Positions 18,202 through 27,971 of a DNA stretch of 64,000 bases are shown piece after piece. Origin of the DNA: CAIUMH01 sp963758555 (GTDB lineage: Bacteria > Actinomycetota > Acidimicrobiia > Acidimicrobiales > RAAP-2). The DNA lies in the NCBI GenBank assembly GCA_963758555.1, contig CAVWVW010000003.1, forward strand, positions 1,922,001 to 1,986,000. Reading direction: 5' to 3'. A model generated the notes under the pieces. That model was not told where the DNA came from. It made no database searches and worked only from the letters and a program-made list of their open reading frames with translations. The position numbers and the translations under genes were made by a program. Each line of letters starts with the position of its first letter. The first letter of the stretch is position 1.

Positions 18202-18231
18202 GCGACCATTCTCTCGCGCGATGATGGTCGC
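18202..18231. promoter_or_regulatory. inverted repeat between divergent thrC and gpgS
   Basis: A perfect 8-bp inverted repeat, GCGACCAT and ATGGTCGC, separated by 14 nt, lies in the 190-nt gap between the two divergent start codons. It may be an operator; no known consensus is matched. Confidence 0.3.
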
Positions 18232-18276
18232 GTCAATGCAGCCCTCCGTTCCGTGGCGAGCCGCTAGAACATAGCT

Positions 18277-19083
18277 ATGGCCGAGTCGCCCCCCGACCGG
18301 CGACCTGCCCCCGCAGCGCTCGCCTCAACCAGGACGATCGGCACCGACGAGCTGGCCCTGCGGACCGTCCGCGACGCCAAGGGGTCGGCGACCTGCGCCG
18401 TGATCATCCCGGCCAAGGATGAGGAGGGCACCATCGGCGGTGTCCTCGATGCGGTGCTCCCCCACGTCGAGAGCGGTCTGCTCGACGAGCTGGTCGTCGT
18501 CGATGACGGCTCGAGCGACGCCACCGCCGAGGTGGCCGCTCGCCCCGGGGTCACCGTGCTGCGACGCCACGGTGGTGGTGGCAAGGGCGCCGCCATGGCT
18601 GCCGGCGTCGAGGCTTCGACCGCCGAGCTGGTCTTGTTCCTCGACGGCGACGTGGAGAACACGACCGAGCACTTCGTCCCGAGGATGCTCGGGCCTTTGC
18701 TGCTCGATCCGGAGCTCATGTTGGTCAAGGCCTTCTACGAGCGGCCCTTCGGCGATGAGCCGACTGGCGGCGGGCGGGTCACCGAGCTCACGGCTCGACC
18801 GGCGCTCGCCGTGCTCTACCCAGAGCTGGCCCAGCTGCGCCAGCCGCTGGCTGGGGAGACCGCCACGCGGCGGGTCGTCCTCGAGAAGGTGGGCCTCGAG
18901 CCTGGCTACCGGGTGGAGATGGGCTTGCTCATCGACGTCGCGCTCCAGTGGGGTGCGGCGTCGATCGCCGAGGTGGATCTCGGTGTTCGGATCCACCGGA
19001 ACCGACCACTCGTCGATCTCGCCCCGATGGCGAGGGAGATCTTGGCCGTGGCGCTCGAGCGCGCAGCGGGCGCTCAGCTCTGA
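18277..19083 (+). CDS. gpgS: glucosyl-3-phosphoglycerate synthase (GT81)
   Basis: A GT-A fold glycosyltransferase of 268 residues. It opens with CAVIIPAKDEEGTIGGVLD and ELVVVDDGSSDAT and has the acidic metal motif in FLDGDVENT. The segments KAFYERPF, GGGRVTELTARP, QPLAGE and RVEMGLLID are close to mycobacterial GpgS. The enzyme transfers glucose to 3-phosphoglycerate, the first step toward glucosylglycerate and methylglucose lipopolysaccharides. Metal-motif spelling (DGD) differs slightly from the commoner DSD. Its 3' end overlaps the convergent LytR_C gene by 10 nt. Confidence 0.85.
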   Translation: MAESPPDRRPAPAALASTRTIGTDELALRTVRDAKGSATCAVIIPAKDEEGTIGGVLDAVLPHVESGLLDELVVVDDGSSDATAEVAARPGVTVLRRHGGGGKGAAMAAGVEASTAELVLFLDGDVENTTEHFVPRMLGPLLLDPELMLVKAFYERPFGDEPTGGGRVTELTARPALAVLYPELAQLRQPLAGETATRRVVLEKVGLEPGYRVEMGLLIDVALQWGAASIAEVDLGVRIHRNRPLVDLAPMAREILAVALERAAGAQL

Positions 19084-19592
19084 GCGAGGTCGGGTCCGAC
19101 CACCACGACCACGTCGTCACCCGACGCGTTGGCCACGGGCACCGAGGTGGTGAGGGGTTGGACCGCTGTGGCCGCCAGCTTGAGCTCCGAGGCGATCTCG
19201 AGCGCTTGGGGCTTGCGGTTCGCCGCGTAGTAGACGACCGAGGCGGGCACCGTCGAGGAGGCGTTGACCGGCGGGAGCGTGTCCCACCCGAGCGTCTGGA
19301 GCTGCTGGGTGATGGTGGTCGCCACCCCAGCGGTCGTGCTGCCGTTGGCGACCTGCACCTTGACCGAGGAGCGAGCGACGGTGGTGGTCGTCGTGCTGCT
19401 GGTCCCCGTCGGCACCGAGGTGGTGGTGGTCGACGCGGCGCGATGGCGGCGGCCGTAGTTGCCGGTGGCGTCGGCGAGCACGAAGCCGACCACGATGGCG
19501 AACAGGACCACGACGAGGGCGGCCCGGACGAAGTTGAGGGACGATCCGTGGCGCCCGCTGCCGCCGGTCGGGTCCTGGGACGGATCGCTCAC
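19074..19592 (-). CDS. membrane protein with LytR C-terminal (LytR_C) domain
   Basis: A 172-residue protein: short cytoplasmic N-terminus, one membrane span (VRAALVVVLFAIVVGFVLAD), a Thr/Ser-rich linker, and an extracellular LytR_C domain (VKVQVANGSTTAGVATTI and VVYYAANRKPQALEIASEL). Such domains accompany LytR-CpsA-Psr ligases that attach polymers to the wall, but here the catalytic domain is absent. The GTG start has GGGAG upstream; a longer frame would run back through the tRNA gene and is rejected. Confidence 0.75.
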   Translation of the reverse strand: MSDPSQDPTGGSGRHGSSLNFVRAALVVVLFAIVVGFVLADATGNYGRRHRAASTTTTSVPTGTSSTTTTTVARSSVKVQVANGSTTAGVATTITQQLQTLGWDTLPPVNASSTVPASVVYYAANRKPQALEIASELKLAATAVQPLTTSVPVANASGDDVVVVVGPDLAQS

Positions 19593-19660
19593 GCTCCCAA
19601 GCCTGCCACAGCAGCCGCAGCGCGATCCTGACGACCTATCCTTGGTCCCTCGAGCACCTC

Positions 19661-19733
19661 GCCGGTGTGGCGCAGCTGGAAGCGCAGGCGATTTGTAATC
19701 GTCAGGTCGTGGGTTCGAGTCCCACCACCGGCT
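19661..19733 (+). tRNA. tRNA-Thr (anticodon TGT)
   Basis: A complete cloverleaf can be drawn: acceptor GCCGGTG with CACCGGC, D-arm GGCGCAGCTGGAAGCGC, anticodon stem with the loop TTTGTAA giving anticodon TGT, and T-arm GTGGG-TTCGAGT-CCCAC. Discriminator base is T and CCA is not encoded. It reads ACA threonine codons. Confidence 0.96.
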
Positions 19734-19788
19734 CTCGCGGTGCCCAGAAGGTGGCATCGTCGGTTCCATCGACCAGAGGGAGGATCAG

Positions 19789-20235
19789 GTGGCCAAGAAG
19801 GACGGCATCATCGTCGAGTTCCGCAGCTTCGTGCTGCGAGGCAACGTGGTGGACCTGGCGGTGGCGATCGCCATCGGTGCCGCGTTCACCGCCGTGGTGG
19901 CCTCGCTGACCGCAGCGTTCATCACCCCGCTGATCGGCGCCATCTTCGGCTCGAAGAGCACCTTCGATCACCTCTCGTTCACGATCAACCACTCGACCTT
20001 CGTCTACGGGCTCTTCATCAACGCGCTCATCACGTTCCTGATCACCGCCACGGTGCTCTTCTTCTTCGTGGTCAAGCCGATCGGCAACCTGTTGACCCGC
20101 CTTGGGATGGCCCCCGCCTCGCCGCCGGAGAAGGCGGCGTGCCCGGCCTGTCTCACCGAGATCCCCATCGCGGCCACCCGCTGCTCGGCCTGCACGACCG
20201 AGCTCGAGCCCTCGTGGGCTCCTCCGAAGGACTAG
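19789..20235 (+). CDS. mscL: large-conductance mechanosensitive channel MscL with C-terminal zinc-ribbon-like tail
   Basis: A 148-residue MscL. The N-terminal amphipathic helix and first pore helix are in FRSFVLRGNVVDLAVAIAIGAAFTAVVASL, of which RGNVVDLAVAIAIG is the family signature, and the second span follows LFINALITFLI. It releases solutes under hypo-osmotic shock. The C-terminus, normally a helical bundle, here has CPAC and CSAC separated by ten residues, a zinc-ribbon-like knuckle. The GTG start has GGAGG upstream. It converges on rlmB with a single base between the stops. Confidence 0.93.
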   Translation: MAKKDGIIVEFRSFVLRGNVVDLAVAIAIGAAFTAVVASLTAAFITPLIGAIFGSKSTFDHLSFTINHSTFVYGLFINALITFLITATVLFFFVVKPIGNLLTRLGMAPASPPEKAACPACLTEIPIAATRCSACTTELEPSWAPPKD

Positions 20236-20236
20236 C

Positions 20237-21106
20237 TCAGCCCCGCTGGCGCGCCACCTCGTACATCGCCACCGCGCCAGCCACGGAGGCGTTGAGCGAC
20301 GAGAGCGCACCCACCTGCGGGATCGAGGCCAAGGTCGTGCAGCGACGGCGACTCAGCGCCGCCAAGCCCTTGTCCTCCGAGCCGATGACCAGCGCCACCG
20401 GTCGGTCGTCGAGCTCGAGGTCCCAGAGGGATTGGCGAGCCTCGCCGGCGAGGCCCACGACGTGCACGCCTGCCTTGGCCAGCCGGTCGAGCGCGCTCGG
20501 CACACCGGGCACCGAGCAGAAGCGCAGGTGCTCGATCGCGCCGGCCGCCACCTTGGCCACCGTGGGCGAGACCCGAGCAGAGCGGTGGCGAGGCAGGATC
20601 ACGCCGGTCACACCGGTGCCGTCAGCGCTTCGAAGGAGCGAGCCGACGTTGTGAGGATCGGTCAGCCCGTCGCACACGAGGAGGAACGGCACGGGTCCCT
20701 CGCCGCTGAGCAGCTCATCGAGCTCCACCGAGACCAGCGGCTTCGCATGAGCCACGACGCCCTGGTTGGACTCGGTGGCCGCCTGACGATCGAGCCGAGC
20801 GCGGGGCACCACCTCGAGGGGGGTGCGAGTCGACCGGCACAGCTCCTCGATCCGGTCGAGCTGCTCGGAGGGATCGAGCTCCGCAGCCATGAGGACCTTG
20901 GCCACGGGACGGCGGCGAGCCTCCAAGAGCTCGAGGACTGCTCTGCGGCCTTCGACCTGGTCTCCACCGAGATCAGAGCCACCCTTCGAGCCCCGAGAGG
21001 GTCCCGGACCCGCTCGTCGAGCGCCGGTGCCACGGCCTTTGGTCCCAGGGGGGCCGCTTCGTCGAGCGCCGGGCGGACGAGGTCTCTTGCGAGGCGCGGC
21101 GCTCAC
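20237..21106 (-). CDS. rlmB: RlmB/TrmH family RNA 2'-O-methyltransferase (SpoU)
   Basis: A SPOUT methyltransferase of 289 residues. After a basic, Gly/Arg-rich N-terminus comes the substrate-binding domain (GRRAVLELLEARRRPVAKVL) and then the knotted catalytic domain with DGLTDPHNVGSLLRSA, VALVIGSEDKGL and SLNASVAGAVAMYE, the three SpoU motifs. It probably methylates 23S rRNA. The GTG start overlaps the ispF stop (GTGA). Because of a frameshift in ispF, an uncorrected translation would fuse the two genes; the fusion is an artefact. Confidence 0.88.
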   Translation of the reverse strand: MSAAPRKRPRPPGARRSGPPGTKGRGTGARRAGPGPSRGSKGGSDLGGDQVEGRRAVLELLEARRRPVAKVLMAAELDPSEQLDRIEELCRSTRTPLEVVPRARLDRQAATESNQGVVAHAKPLVSVELDELLSGEGPVPFLLVCDGLTDPHNVGSLLRSADGTGVTGVILPRHRSARVSPTVAKVAAGAIEHLRFCSVPGVPSALDRLAKAGVHVVGLAGEARQSLWDLELDDRPVALVIGSEDKGLAALSRRRCTTLASIPQVGALSSLNASVAGAVAMYEVARQRG

Positions 21107-21577
21107 GAGGCTGCCACCAGAGCGACAGCCAGCGCCGCGATGCCCTCGGATCGTCCGAGCGCTCCCAAGTGCTCCGTGGTCGTCGCCTTGACCGAGACGG
21201 GAGCCCCGAGCCTCGCTCGAGAGGATCTGCGCCATCGCTCCCATGTGCTCGGCCAGCTTCGGTGCCTGGGCCACGATCGTGACGTCGGCGGAGACGGCCT
21301 CGAAGCCGGCGTGCTCCAGCTTCGCCACCACCTGGTCCAAGAGCAGGAGGCTCGAGATGCCTCTCGATGCCTCGTCGTCGTCGGGGAAGTGTCGACCGAG
21401 ATCACCGAGCCCCGCTGCGCCGAGCAGGGCGTCAGCCAGTGCGTGCGTGGCCGCGTCAGCATCAGAGTGACCCTCCAGGCCCTTGGCGCCGGGGATGACG
21501 ACACCTCCGAGCACCAGGACTCGCTCGGGATCGCTGCTGAAGGCGTGGACGTCGAGCCCCTGGCCGATGCGCATCAT
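21103..21577 (-). CDS. ispF: 2-C-methyl-D-erythritol 2,4-cyclodiphosphate synthase (one frameshift)
   Basis: The MEP-pathway enzyme that cyclises CDP-methylerythritol phosphate. GLDVHAF holds the metal ligands Asp and His, and GHSDADAATHALADALLGA is the family signature. Near 21215 one extra base breaks the frame; the corrected C-terminus reads PVSVKATTTEHLG and ends IAALAVALVAAS, exactly as expected for IspF (about 157 residues). The ATG overlaps the ispD stop. Interruption of an essential gene implies a sequence error. Confidence 0.9.
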
Positions 21578-22234
21578 CGGCCTGCCAGGTGGTGCTCGGC
21601 GGCCTCGAGGTCCAGCGCGCTCGTCAGCTTCGTGTTGGTCGCTTCTCCGTCGACCACGAGGACGAGCCCTCCGGCCGCTTCGACGAGCGCCGCGTCGTCG
21701 GTGGCGTCGGGCGCTCCGGCGTGCGCCTTCTCGAGCGCGTCGACCCGGAAGGCCTGGGGCGTCTGGACGGCGACGAGCGAGCTCCGATCGAGCGTGGCGA
21801 TCACCCGTCGATGCGCTCCTCGGCCGTCGACCTGCTTGATCGTGTCGGTGACCGCGACGGCGCAGATCGCACCGTCCGCGTCGTCAGCGTCGAGGGCGCC
21901 GAGCGACGCGCTCGAAGAGCGCTTCGGAGGCGAGAGGTCGGGCCGCGTCGTGGATGACCACCAGCGCCGCGCCCTCGTCGATGACGGCCAGGCCGGCTCG
22001 CACCGACGCTGCTCGGGTGGCACCGCCCGCGACCACCCGGTCGGCGCCGTGGTCGTCGCGGGTGCCTTCCGGCGCCACCAGGACGACCTCAGCGGCGACG
22101 GAGCGACAGGCCTCGATCGAGCGACGAGCGACGGAGGTCCCCCCGAGGGAGGCGAACTGCTTGAGGCCGCCGAACCGGGTGCCTCGTCCACCGGCGACCA
22201 CGATCGCCGAGACCCTCTCGTTAGGGGAGGGCAT
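21574..22234 (-). CDS. ispD: 2-C-methyl-D-erythritol 4-phosphate cytidylyltransferase (one frameshift)
   Basis: The CTP-binding loop is at the N-terminus (AIVVAGGRGTRFGGLKQF), followed by VVIHDAARPL, the catalytic segment of IspD. An extra base near 21900 shifts the frame, after which AVAVTDTIKQ, QTPQAFR and TDDAALVEAAG complete the family pattern. Corrected length is about 219 residues. It makes CDP-ME in the MEP isoprenoid pathway and is followed by ispF with an ATGA overlap. Its start overlaps the end of carD by 14 nt. Confidence 0.9.
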
Positions 22235-22697
22235 CGGTCAGTCGCTGCTCGGCAGTCTCCTCGTCCACGTTGAGCGCAAAGGTGAGCTCTGAGACCAGGA
22301 TCTGACGAGCACGGCTGAGCATGCGCTTCTCACCCGCGGAGAGGCCCTTGTCCTTGTCGCGGATGGAGAGGTTTCGCACCACCTCGGCCACCTGGTAGAT
22401 GTCACCAGAGCGGAGCTTCTCGGAGTGGTTCTTGTAGCGGCGTGACCAGTTGGTCGGCATGCGCGCTTCTTTCTTGCGCAGCACAGCGAAGACCTCTTCG
22501 ACCTCTTCGTCGTTGATGACCTCACGCAGGCCCACACCTTCGGTGTTGTCAGCGGGCACCATCAGGGTCAGATCCCCGTAGGCCAGACGGAGCACCAAGT
22601 ACTCCTTCTTCTCGCCGAACGCCACGCGCTTCTCGCGCTTCTCGACGATGGCGGCCCCGTGATGGGGGTAGACAACCTTGTCTCCAACCTTGAACAA
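22221..22697 (-). CDS. carD: CarD family transcriptional regulator
   Basis: A 158-residue CarD. The N-terminal Tudor-like RNA polymerase interaction domain is FKVGDKVVYPHHGAAIVEKRE, and the C-terminal helical DNA-binding domain includes RRYKNHSEKLRSGDIYQVAEVVRNL. In mycobacteria CarD binds the RNAP beta subunit and stabilises open complexes at rRNA promoters. Location next to ispD and disA is the standard actinobacterial order. Confidence 0.95.
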   Translation of the reverse strand: MFKVGDKVVYPHHGAAIVEKREKRVAFGEKKEYLVLRLAYGDLTLMVPADNTEGVGLREVINDEEVEEVFAVLRKKEARMPTNWSRRYKNHSEKLRSGDIYQVAEVVRNLSIRDKDKGLSAGEKRMLSRARQILVSELTFALNVDEETAEQRLTDALP

Positions 22698-22778
22698 CGT
22701 GGGATTCCTCTCACCTGGATGGCGGTCTCACAGGCTGAGTGGTCGCGAGACGTCAGAACGTGAGGCTGCTGGTCGGTG

Positions 22779-22800
22779 CCGGTATCAAGGGGGATACCGG
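22779..22800. terminator. hairpin between disA and carD
   Basis: An 8-bp perfect stem, CCGGTATC / GATACCGG, with a 6-nt purine loop lies in the 160-nt gap between the disA stop and the carD start. It could end the disA transcript or form in the carD leader; no T-run is present. Confidence 0.35.
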
Positions 22801-22859
22801 GGCTTACCGGGTGAACCATTGTACCAGCCCGCTCTCGCCGCGGTGCCGGCGTCGGGGCG

Positions 22860-23928
22860 TCAGCGGCCGTTGCCCGCCAGCTCGCCGAGACGGCTCAAGA
22901 CAGCCTCGATCGACGCCGCCCGTGCGTGGCCCACGCCCTCGACCGATTCGAGCTCGGCCGTCGTCGCCCCACGAAGCTCGGCTGAAGCTCCCGAAGCGCG
23001 CCACCAGGCGCTCCGTCAGGACCCCCGAGAGGCGGGGCACGCTCTGGAGCGCCCGATAGCCCCGAGAGCTCAAGACCTCCTCGGGCGCCCCGCCGATCTC
23101 GAGCAGCTCGGCGTAGGCGCCACCGCTGTGGATGTCATCACCGCCGAGGGCGCGCATCGCAGCCCAGACCTCGACCGCCCGCACGGTGGGTCGCTCATCG
23201 CTCACGACCACGTAGTCCGACACCACGCCCAGGGCCGAGCTCTCGACCCCTCCGACCAGCTCCGAGAGCTGCAAGGCGATCAAGCGGCCGTCGAAGCCCA
23301 GCTCGACGAGCTCCTCGGCCACCTCGTCGGCGATCCTGGCCATGATCGAGGCGGGCTGCAGCACGTCGACGACGTCGTCGATGCTGACCTGCGAGGCGAG
23401 CTCTGCTGCGGTCAAGACGGCCAAGCCGGCGTCGAAGCGCTCCCGGAAGCGCTGCATGGTGGCCAGCGCCTGGCTGGCGCGATCGATGAGCCGAGCGGGG
23501 GGCTGCAGGGTGCGCTTGGCGTCGCCGACGAAGACGCTGATGGTCGACATCGCCGCTGACACGGTGATCACACCGATCCCGAGGCTCCGGGCCACCCGCT
23601 CGGCCGTGCGGTGCCGTGTCCCGGTCTCTGAGGTGGGGACCGACGCCTTGGGGGTGAGGTGCACGTTGGCTCGAGCGATCCGTCCCGCGTCTCGTGCCAA
23701 GACGATGGCCCCGTCCATCTTGGCCAGCTCGCTCAGGCGCTGCGGGGTGAACTCGGCGTCGAGGAGGAAGCCGCCGGTCGAGACACCGAGCACGTGCGGG
23801 TCATCGCTGAGCACGATCAAGCAGCCCCGGCGAGCCTGGAGGATCCGATCCAACCCGGCGCGCAGCGGCGTGCCCGGCGCGCACAGCGCCAGCGTCTCGA
23901 CCATCGAGGTGTGCTGCAACTCGGCCAT
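22860..23928 (-). CDS. disA: DisA diadenylate cyclase (c-di-AMP synthase), one frameshift
   Basis: DisA makes c-di-AMP and scans DNA. The DAC domain has the catalytic DGA (KMDGAIVLA) and GTRHRTAE motifs, followed by the helical spine (IDDVVDVLQPASIMARI). The C-terminal helix-hairpin-helix domain is interrupted near 22985 by one extra base; the corrected end reads TAELESVEGVGHARA and terminates at 22860, giving about 355 residues. The radA-disA-carD order is conserved in Actinobacteria, supporting the call. Confidence 0.92.
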
Positions 23929-23985
23929 CCTCCGAAACCTACCCGGATGATGTGAACGAGAGCAGGCTGGTCGATGAACGGCGTG

Positions 23986-25332
23986 CTAACGATTCGACGC
24001 CGAATGGGCGTGCACCGCAGCGACGAGCTCGGAGACGGTCGAGACCTCCACGCCGGTCACCCCCGGGGGCACCTCGGTGCCCGGTGGGATCAGCGCGATG
24101 TCGAGCCCGACGCGCGCTGCTTCCTCGAGGCGCCGCCGAGCCGAGAGGACCGAGCGGACCGAGCCCGTGAGCCCCACCTCGCCGACCGAGACCACGCGTG
24201 CGTCGAGCGGGGCTCCGAAGAAGGCCGAGACGATGGCGGCCAGCACGGCTGCATCGACCGCCGGCTCCGTGGCCCGCACGGCTCCCGAGCAGGCCACGAA
24301 CAGATCGCTGTGCGCGATGCCAAGGTCGCAGTGGGCGTCGAGGACGGCGCCCAGCTGACGCAGCCTGGTGGCCGAGACGCCCTGCGCGACCCGGGCCGGC
24401 GAGGACACCGCTGGGGTGACCAGGGCTTGGATCTCGACGACCAGCGGTCTGAGGCCTTCGGCCAGGACGGTGGCCACGCTCCCGGGCAGGGCCTCGCCCC
24501 GCTCGGCCAGCATCGTGGCCGACGGGTCATCGACGGAGACGAGGCCATCGGCCCCGAGCTCCAAGATGCCGACCTCGCCGGCGGGACCGAAGCGGTGCTT
24601 GATGGTGGTGACCACCCGTCGGCTGTGATGGCGATCTCCCTCGATCATCACCACGGTGTCGACCAGGTGCTCGAGGGCACGGGGGCCAGCGAGGTCTCCG
24701 TCCTTGGTCACGTGACCGACCAGCAAGAGGGCGATCTGTCGGCGACGGGCGATGGTGCTCAGCTGCTCGGCGGCCTGACGCACCTGGGCGACCCCGCCAG
24801 AGAGGCTCCGAAGCGTCGAGTCCGTCATCGTCGAGACCGAGTCGACCACGCAGAGCGTGGCGTCGGTCGTCTCCAGGGCGGCGAGTGCCTCAGAGAGATC
24901 AGAGGTGGCGAGCACCGCCACCTCAGCGGTGCCGCCACCGAGCCTCGTGGTGCGTCGAGCGACCTGGGTCAGGCTCTCCTCGGCCGCCACGACGAGCGCC
25001 GAGTGGCCGGTGGCCGCAGCGAAGACGGCCAGCTGCGTGCACAGCGTCGACTTGCCGATCCCCGGTGTGCCTGAGACCAAGGTGACCGAGCCGGGCTCGA
25101 GCCCACCTCCGAGTACCCGCTCGATCTCTGAGAGACCGAGCGGGATGACCGAGCCGTAGGCGATGGTGGCTTCGCGCACCATCGTGGGCTGGAGCGTGGC
25201 CGTGGGCGCGAGGGGATCAGCCGTCGCTTCTTCGAGCGTGTTCCACTCGTCGCAGGTCGTGCACTGGCCCGTCCATCGCAGCGCCGTCGCCCCACACGAG
25301 GTGCAGCGAAAGCGCTCAGGTCGAGGGGCCAC
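23986..25332 (-). CDS. radA: RadA/Sms DNA repair protein
   Basis: A 448-residue RecA-like branch-migration ATPase. It has the N-terminal C4 zinc finger (CTSCGATALRWTGQCTTCDEW), Walker A GTPGIGKST, Walker B LCVVDSV, and a Lon-protease-like C-terminal domain. The RadA-specific KNRFG motif reads KHRFG here. It acts with RecA in recombination intermediates and in other bacteria regulates DisA. It lies 57 nt upstream of disA and 49 nt downstream of clpC. Confidence 0.94.
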   Translation of the reverse strand: MAPRPERFRCTSCGATALRWTGQCTTCDEWNTLEEATADPLAPTATLQPTMVREATIAYGSVIPLGLSEIERVLGGGLEPGSVTLVSGTPGIGKSTLCTQLAVFAAATGHSALVVAAEESLTQVARRTTRLGGGTAEVAVLATSDLSEALAALETTDATLCVVDSVSTMTDSTLRSLSGGVAQVRQAAEQLSTIARRRQIALLLVGHVTKDGDLAGPRALEHLVDTVVMIEGDRHHSRRVVTTIKHRFGPAGEVGILELGADGLVSVDDPSATMLAERGEALPGSVATVLAEGLRPLVVEIQALVTPAVSSPARVAQGVSATRLRQLGAVLDAHCDLGIAHSDLFVACSGAVRATEPAVDAAVLAAIVSAFFGAPLDARVVSVGEVGLTGSVRSVLSARRRLEEAARVGLDIALIPPGTEVPPGVTGVEVSTVSELVAAVHAHSASNR

Positions 25333-25381
25333 AAGGCCTCATGTTAGAGAGCAGGTGTGACGGATCGATGGACCCGTCTGC

Positions 25382-27887
25382 TCACTCTGCGCCCGAGGCG
25401 CTCCCTGCCAGCTCGACGGCCGGAGCCTCGAAGCCGTCGATCGAGGAGAACACGAACTCAGGACCATCGTCCCCGTCCGCCACGTCCACGACGATGGTCT
25501 CGCCCACGCGGAACTCCTTCCAGAGCAGCCGCTCGCTGAGCGCATCTTCGATGTTGCTCTGGATGGCACGGCGCAACGGCCGAGCGCCCAGCTGCGGGTC
25601 GTAGCCCTTCTCCGCCAGCAGCTCTCGAGCGGCTCGCGAGATCTCGAAGCCGATGCCCTGGAGGCTCAGCTGCTCCGCCGTCTTGGCCAAGAGGAGATCA
25701 GCGATCTCGATGACCTCGCCCTTGGTGAGCTCGTGGAAGACGATGGTGTCGTCGATCCGGTTCAAGAACTCCGGGCGGAAGTGCGCCTTGAGCGCCTCGT
25801 TGACCTTCATCTTCATCCGCTCATAGGTCACGGACTCCGAGGTCTTCGAGAACCCGAGGTTGGCCTTGCGCAGATCAGCGGTCCCCAAGTTGGAGGTCAT
25901 GATCAGCACGGTGTTCTTGAAGTCGACGCTGCGCCCCTGGCTGTCGGTCAGACGGCCGTCTTCGAGGATCTGGAGCAGGGTGTTGAAGACGTCAGGGTGA
26001 GCCTTCTCGACCTCGTCGAAGAGCACGACGCTGAACGGCTTGCGCCGAACGGCCTCGGTGAGCTGGCCGCCCTCTTCGTAGCCGACGTAGCCCGGAGGGG
26101 AGCCGACGAGCCGGCTCACGGTGTGCTTCTCCATGTACTCAGACATGTCGAGCTGGATCAGCGCGTCCTCGTCGTCGAAGAGGAACTCGGCCAAGGTCTT
26201 GGCCAGCTCGGTCTTGCCGACGCCGGTGGGGCCCAGGAAGATGAACGAGCCCGCGGGACGCTTCGGGTCCTTGAGACCCGCTCGGGTGCGTCGGATCGCC
26301 TTCGACAGCGCCGTGATGGCCTCTTCTTGGCCGATGATCCGCTTGTGCAGCTCGTCTTCCATGCGAAGCAGCTTGGCGGTCTCCTCCTCGGTCAGGCGGT
26401 AGACGGGGATGCCCGTCCAGTTCGCCAGCACCTCGGCGATGACCTCTTCGTCGACGACGTCGAAGAACTCGACGCCCTCTGCCCGGAGCTCCGCCTCTTG
26501 GCTCTCCTTGGCCTCGAGGCGCTCCTTCTCCTGATCAGCCAGCTTGCGAGCCTGCTCGAAGGCGCCCTTCTCGATGGCGGCCTCCTTGTCGACGCGAAGC
26601 CTGTGTGATCTCCTCGTCCAAGCTGCGATGCGTGGAGGGCACGTCCATGCGGCGGATGCGCAGGCGGCTGCCCGCCTCGTCGATCAGGTCGATGGCCTTG
26701 TCCGGCAGGAACCGATCAGCGATGTAGCGATCAGACAGGTTGGCCGCGGCCACCAGCGCCTGGTCGGTGATCGTGACCGAGTGGTGCGACTCGTAGCGGT
26801 CGCGCAGACCCTTCAAGATGTCGATCGTCAGCGCCACCGTCGGCTGCTCCACCTTGACCGGCTGGAACCGGCGCTCCAAGGCGGCGTCCTTCTCGACGTG
26901 CTTGCGGTACTCGTCGAGCGTGGTCGCGCCCACGGTCTGGAGCTCGCCGCGAGCGAGCATCGGCTTCAAGATCGACGCTGCGTCGATCGCACCTTCGGCG
27001 GCACCCGCACCCACCAGGGTGTGGATCTCGTCGATGAACAAGATGATGTCGCCGCGCGTGCGGATCTCCTTGAGCACCTTCTTCAGGCGCTCTTCGAAGT
27101 CACCGCGGTAGCGGCTGCCTGCCACCAGGGCGCCCAGGTCGAGGGTGTAGAGCTGCTTGTCCTCGAGCGTGTCGGGAACCTTGCCCGCCACGATCTTCTG
27201 AGCCAAGCCCTCGACGATGGCCGTCTTGCCCACACCCGGCTCTCCGATGAGCACCGGGTTGTTCTTGGTCCGTCTCGAGAGCACCTGCATGACGCGCTCG
27301 ATCTCTTTCTCACGACCGACCAACGGATCGAGCTTGCCGTCGCGGGCGAGCTGGGTGAGGTTGCGACCGAACTGGTCGAGCACGGCCGAGCCAGTGCCCG
27401 CCTCAGCCGAGGGGGTGGCGCCAGGCGCCGAGCCGACGGCCTCTTTGCCTTGGTAGCCGCTCATCATCTGGATGACCTGCTGGCGAACACGACCGAGGTC
27501 GGCGCCGAGCGAGACCAGGACCTGGGCGGCGACGCCCTCGCCCTCACGGACGAGGCCGAGGAGCATGTGCTCGGTCCCGATGTAGGAGTGACCGAGCTGC
27601 AGCGCCTCGCGCAGGGACAGCTCGAGCACCTTCTTGGCGCGCGGCGTGAACGGCGGGGACCCCGTCGGGGGCGTGCCCGTCATGCCAATCGTCTCTTCGA
27701 CCTTCTCGCGAACTGACTCAAGGGTGATCCCGAGCGAGTCCAGCGCCTTGGCGGCGACGCCCTCGCCCTCGTGGATGAGTCCCAACAGGATGTGCTCCGT
27801 GCCGATGAAACTGTGATTCAGCAGCCTGGCTTCTTCCTGCGCCAGCACGAGCACCCTTCGGGCCCGGTCAGTGAAGCGCTCGAACAA
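25382..27887 (-). CDS. clpC: ClpC, ATP-dependent Clp protease ATPase subunit (one frameshift)
   Basis: A HSP100 unfoldase of about 834 residues that feeds proteins to ClpP. It has the double Clp-N repeat (MFERFTDRARRVLVLAQEEA), AAA-1 with GEPGVGKTAIVEGLA, a UVR-type middle region, and AAA-2 with GPTGVGKTELAKTL. An extra G near 26600 breaks the frame inside the middle domain (ITQ-LRVDKEAAIEKGAF in the corrected reading). Since clpC is normally essential in this phylum, this break is strong evidence of indel errors in the assembly. It is divergent from the polyprenyl synthase. Confidence 0.95.
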
Positions 27888-27971
27888 CTGCCCACCTCCG
27901 CTCTTGTGGCTTCGTACATCGAGTGTACCGGGACCGGAGGCGTTCCAGACCTACGGGGGGTGGGAACCTCA

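Noticed and set aside
18086..18276. Riboswitch in the thrC leader
   Set aside because: No core of SAM, T-box, lysine or other known aptamers could be recognised; only an 8-bp inverted repeat is present.
19593..19769. N-terminal extension of the LytR_C gene containing WWDSNPRPDDYKSPALP
   Set aside because: This is the reverse translation of the tRNA-Thr gene, a well-known spurious protein start; the real start is the GTG at 19592.
20237..21577. Apparent IspF-RlmB fusion protein in one frame
   Set aside because: The join is produced by a one-base shift in ispF. The correct ispF C-terminus is in another frame and ends at 21103, and rlmB has its own GTG overlapping it.
20102..22273. Very long plus-strand frame of 723 residues opposite rlmB, ispF and ispD
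   Set aside because: It has low-complexity Arg/Ser/Ala composition and overlaps three well-supported minus-strand genes.
26544..27716. 390-residue plus-strand frame opposite clpC
   Set aside because: Antisense shadow of clpC, with biased composition and no start context.
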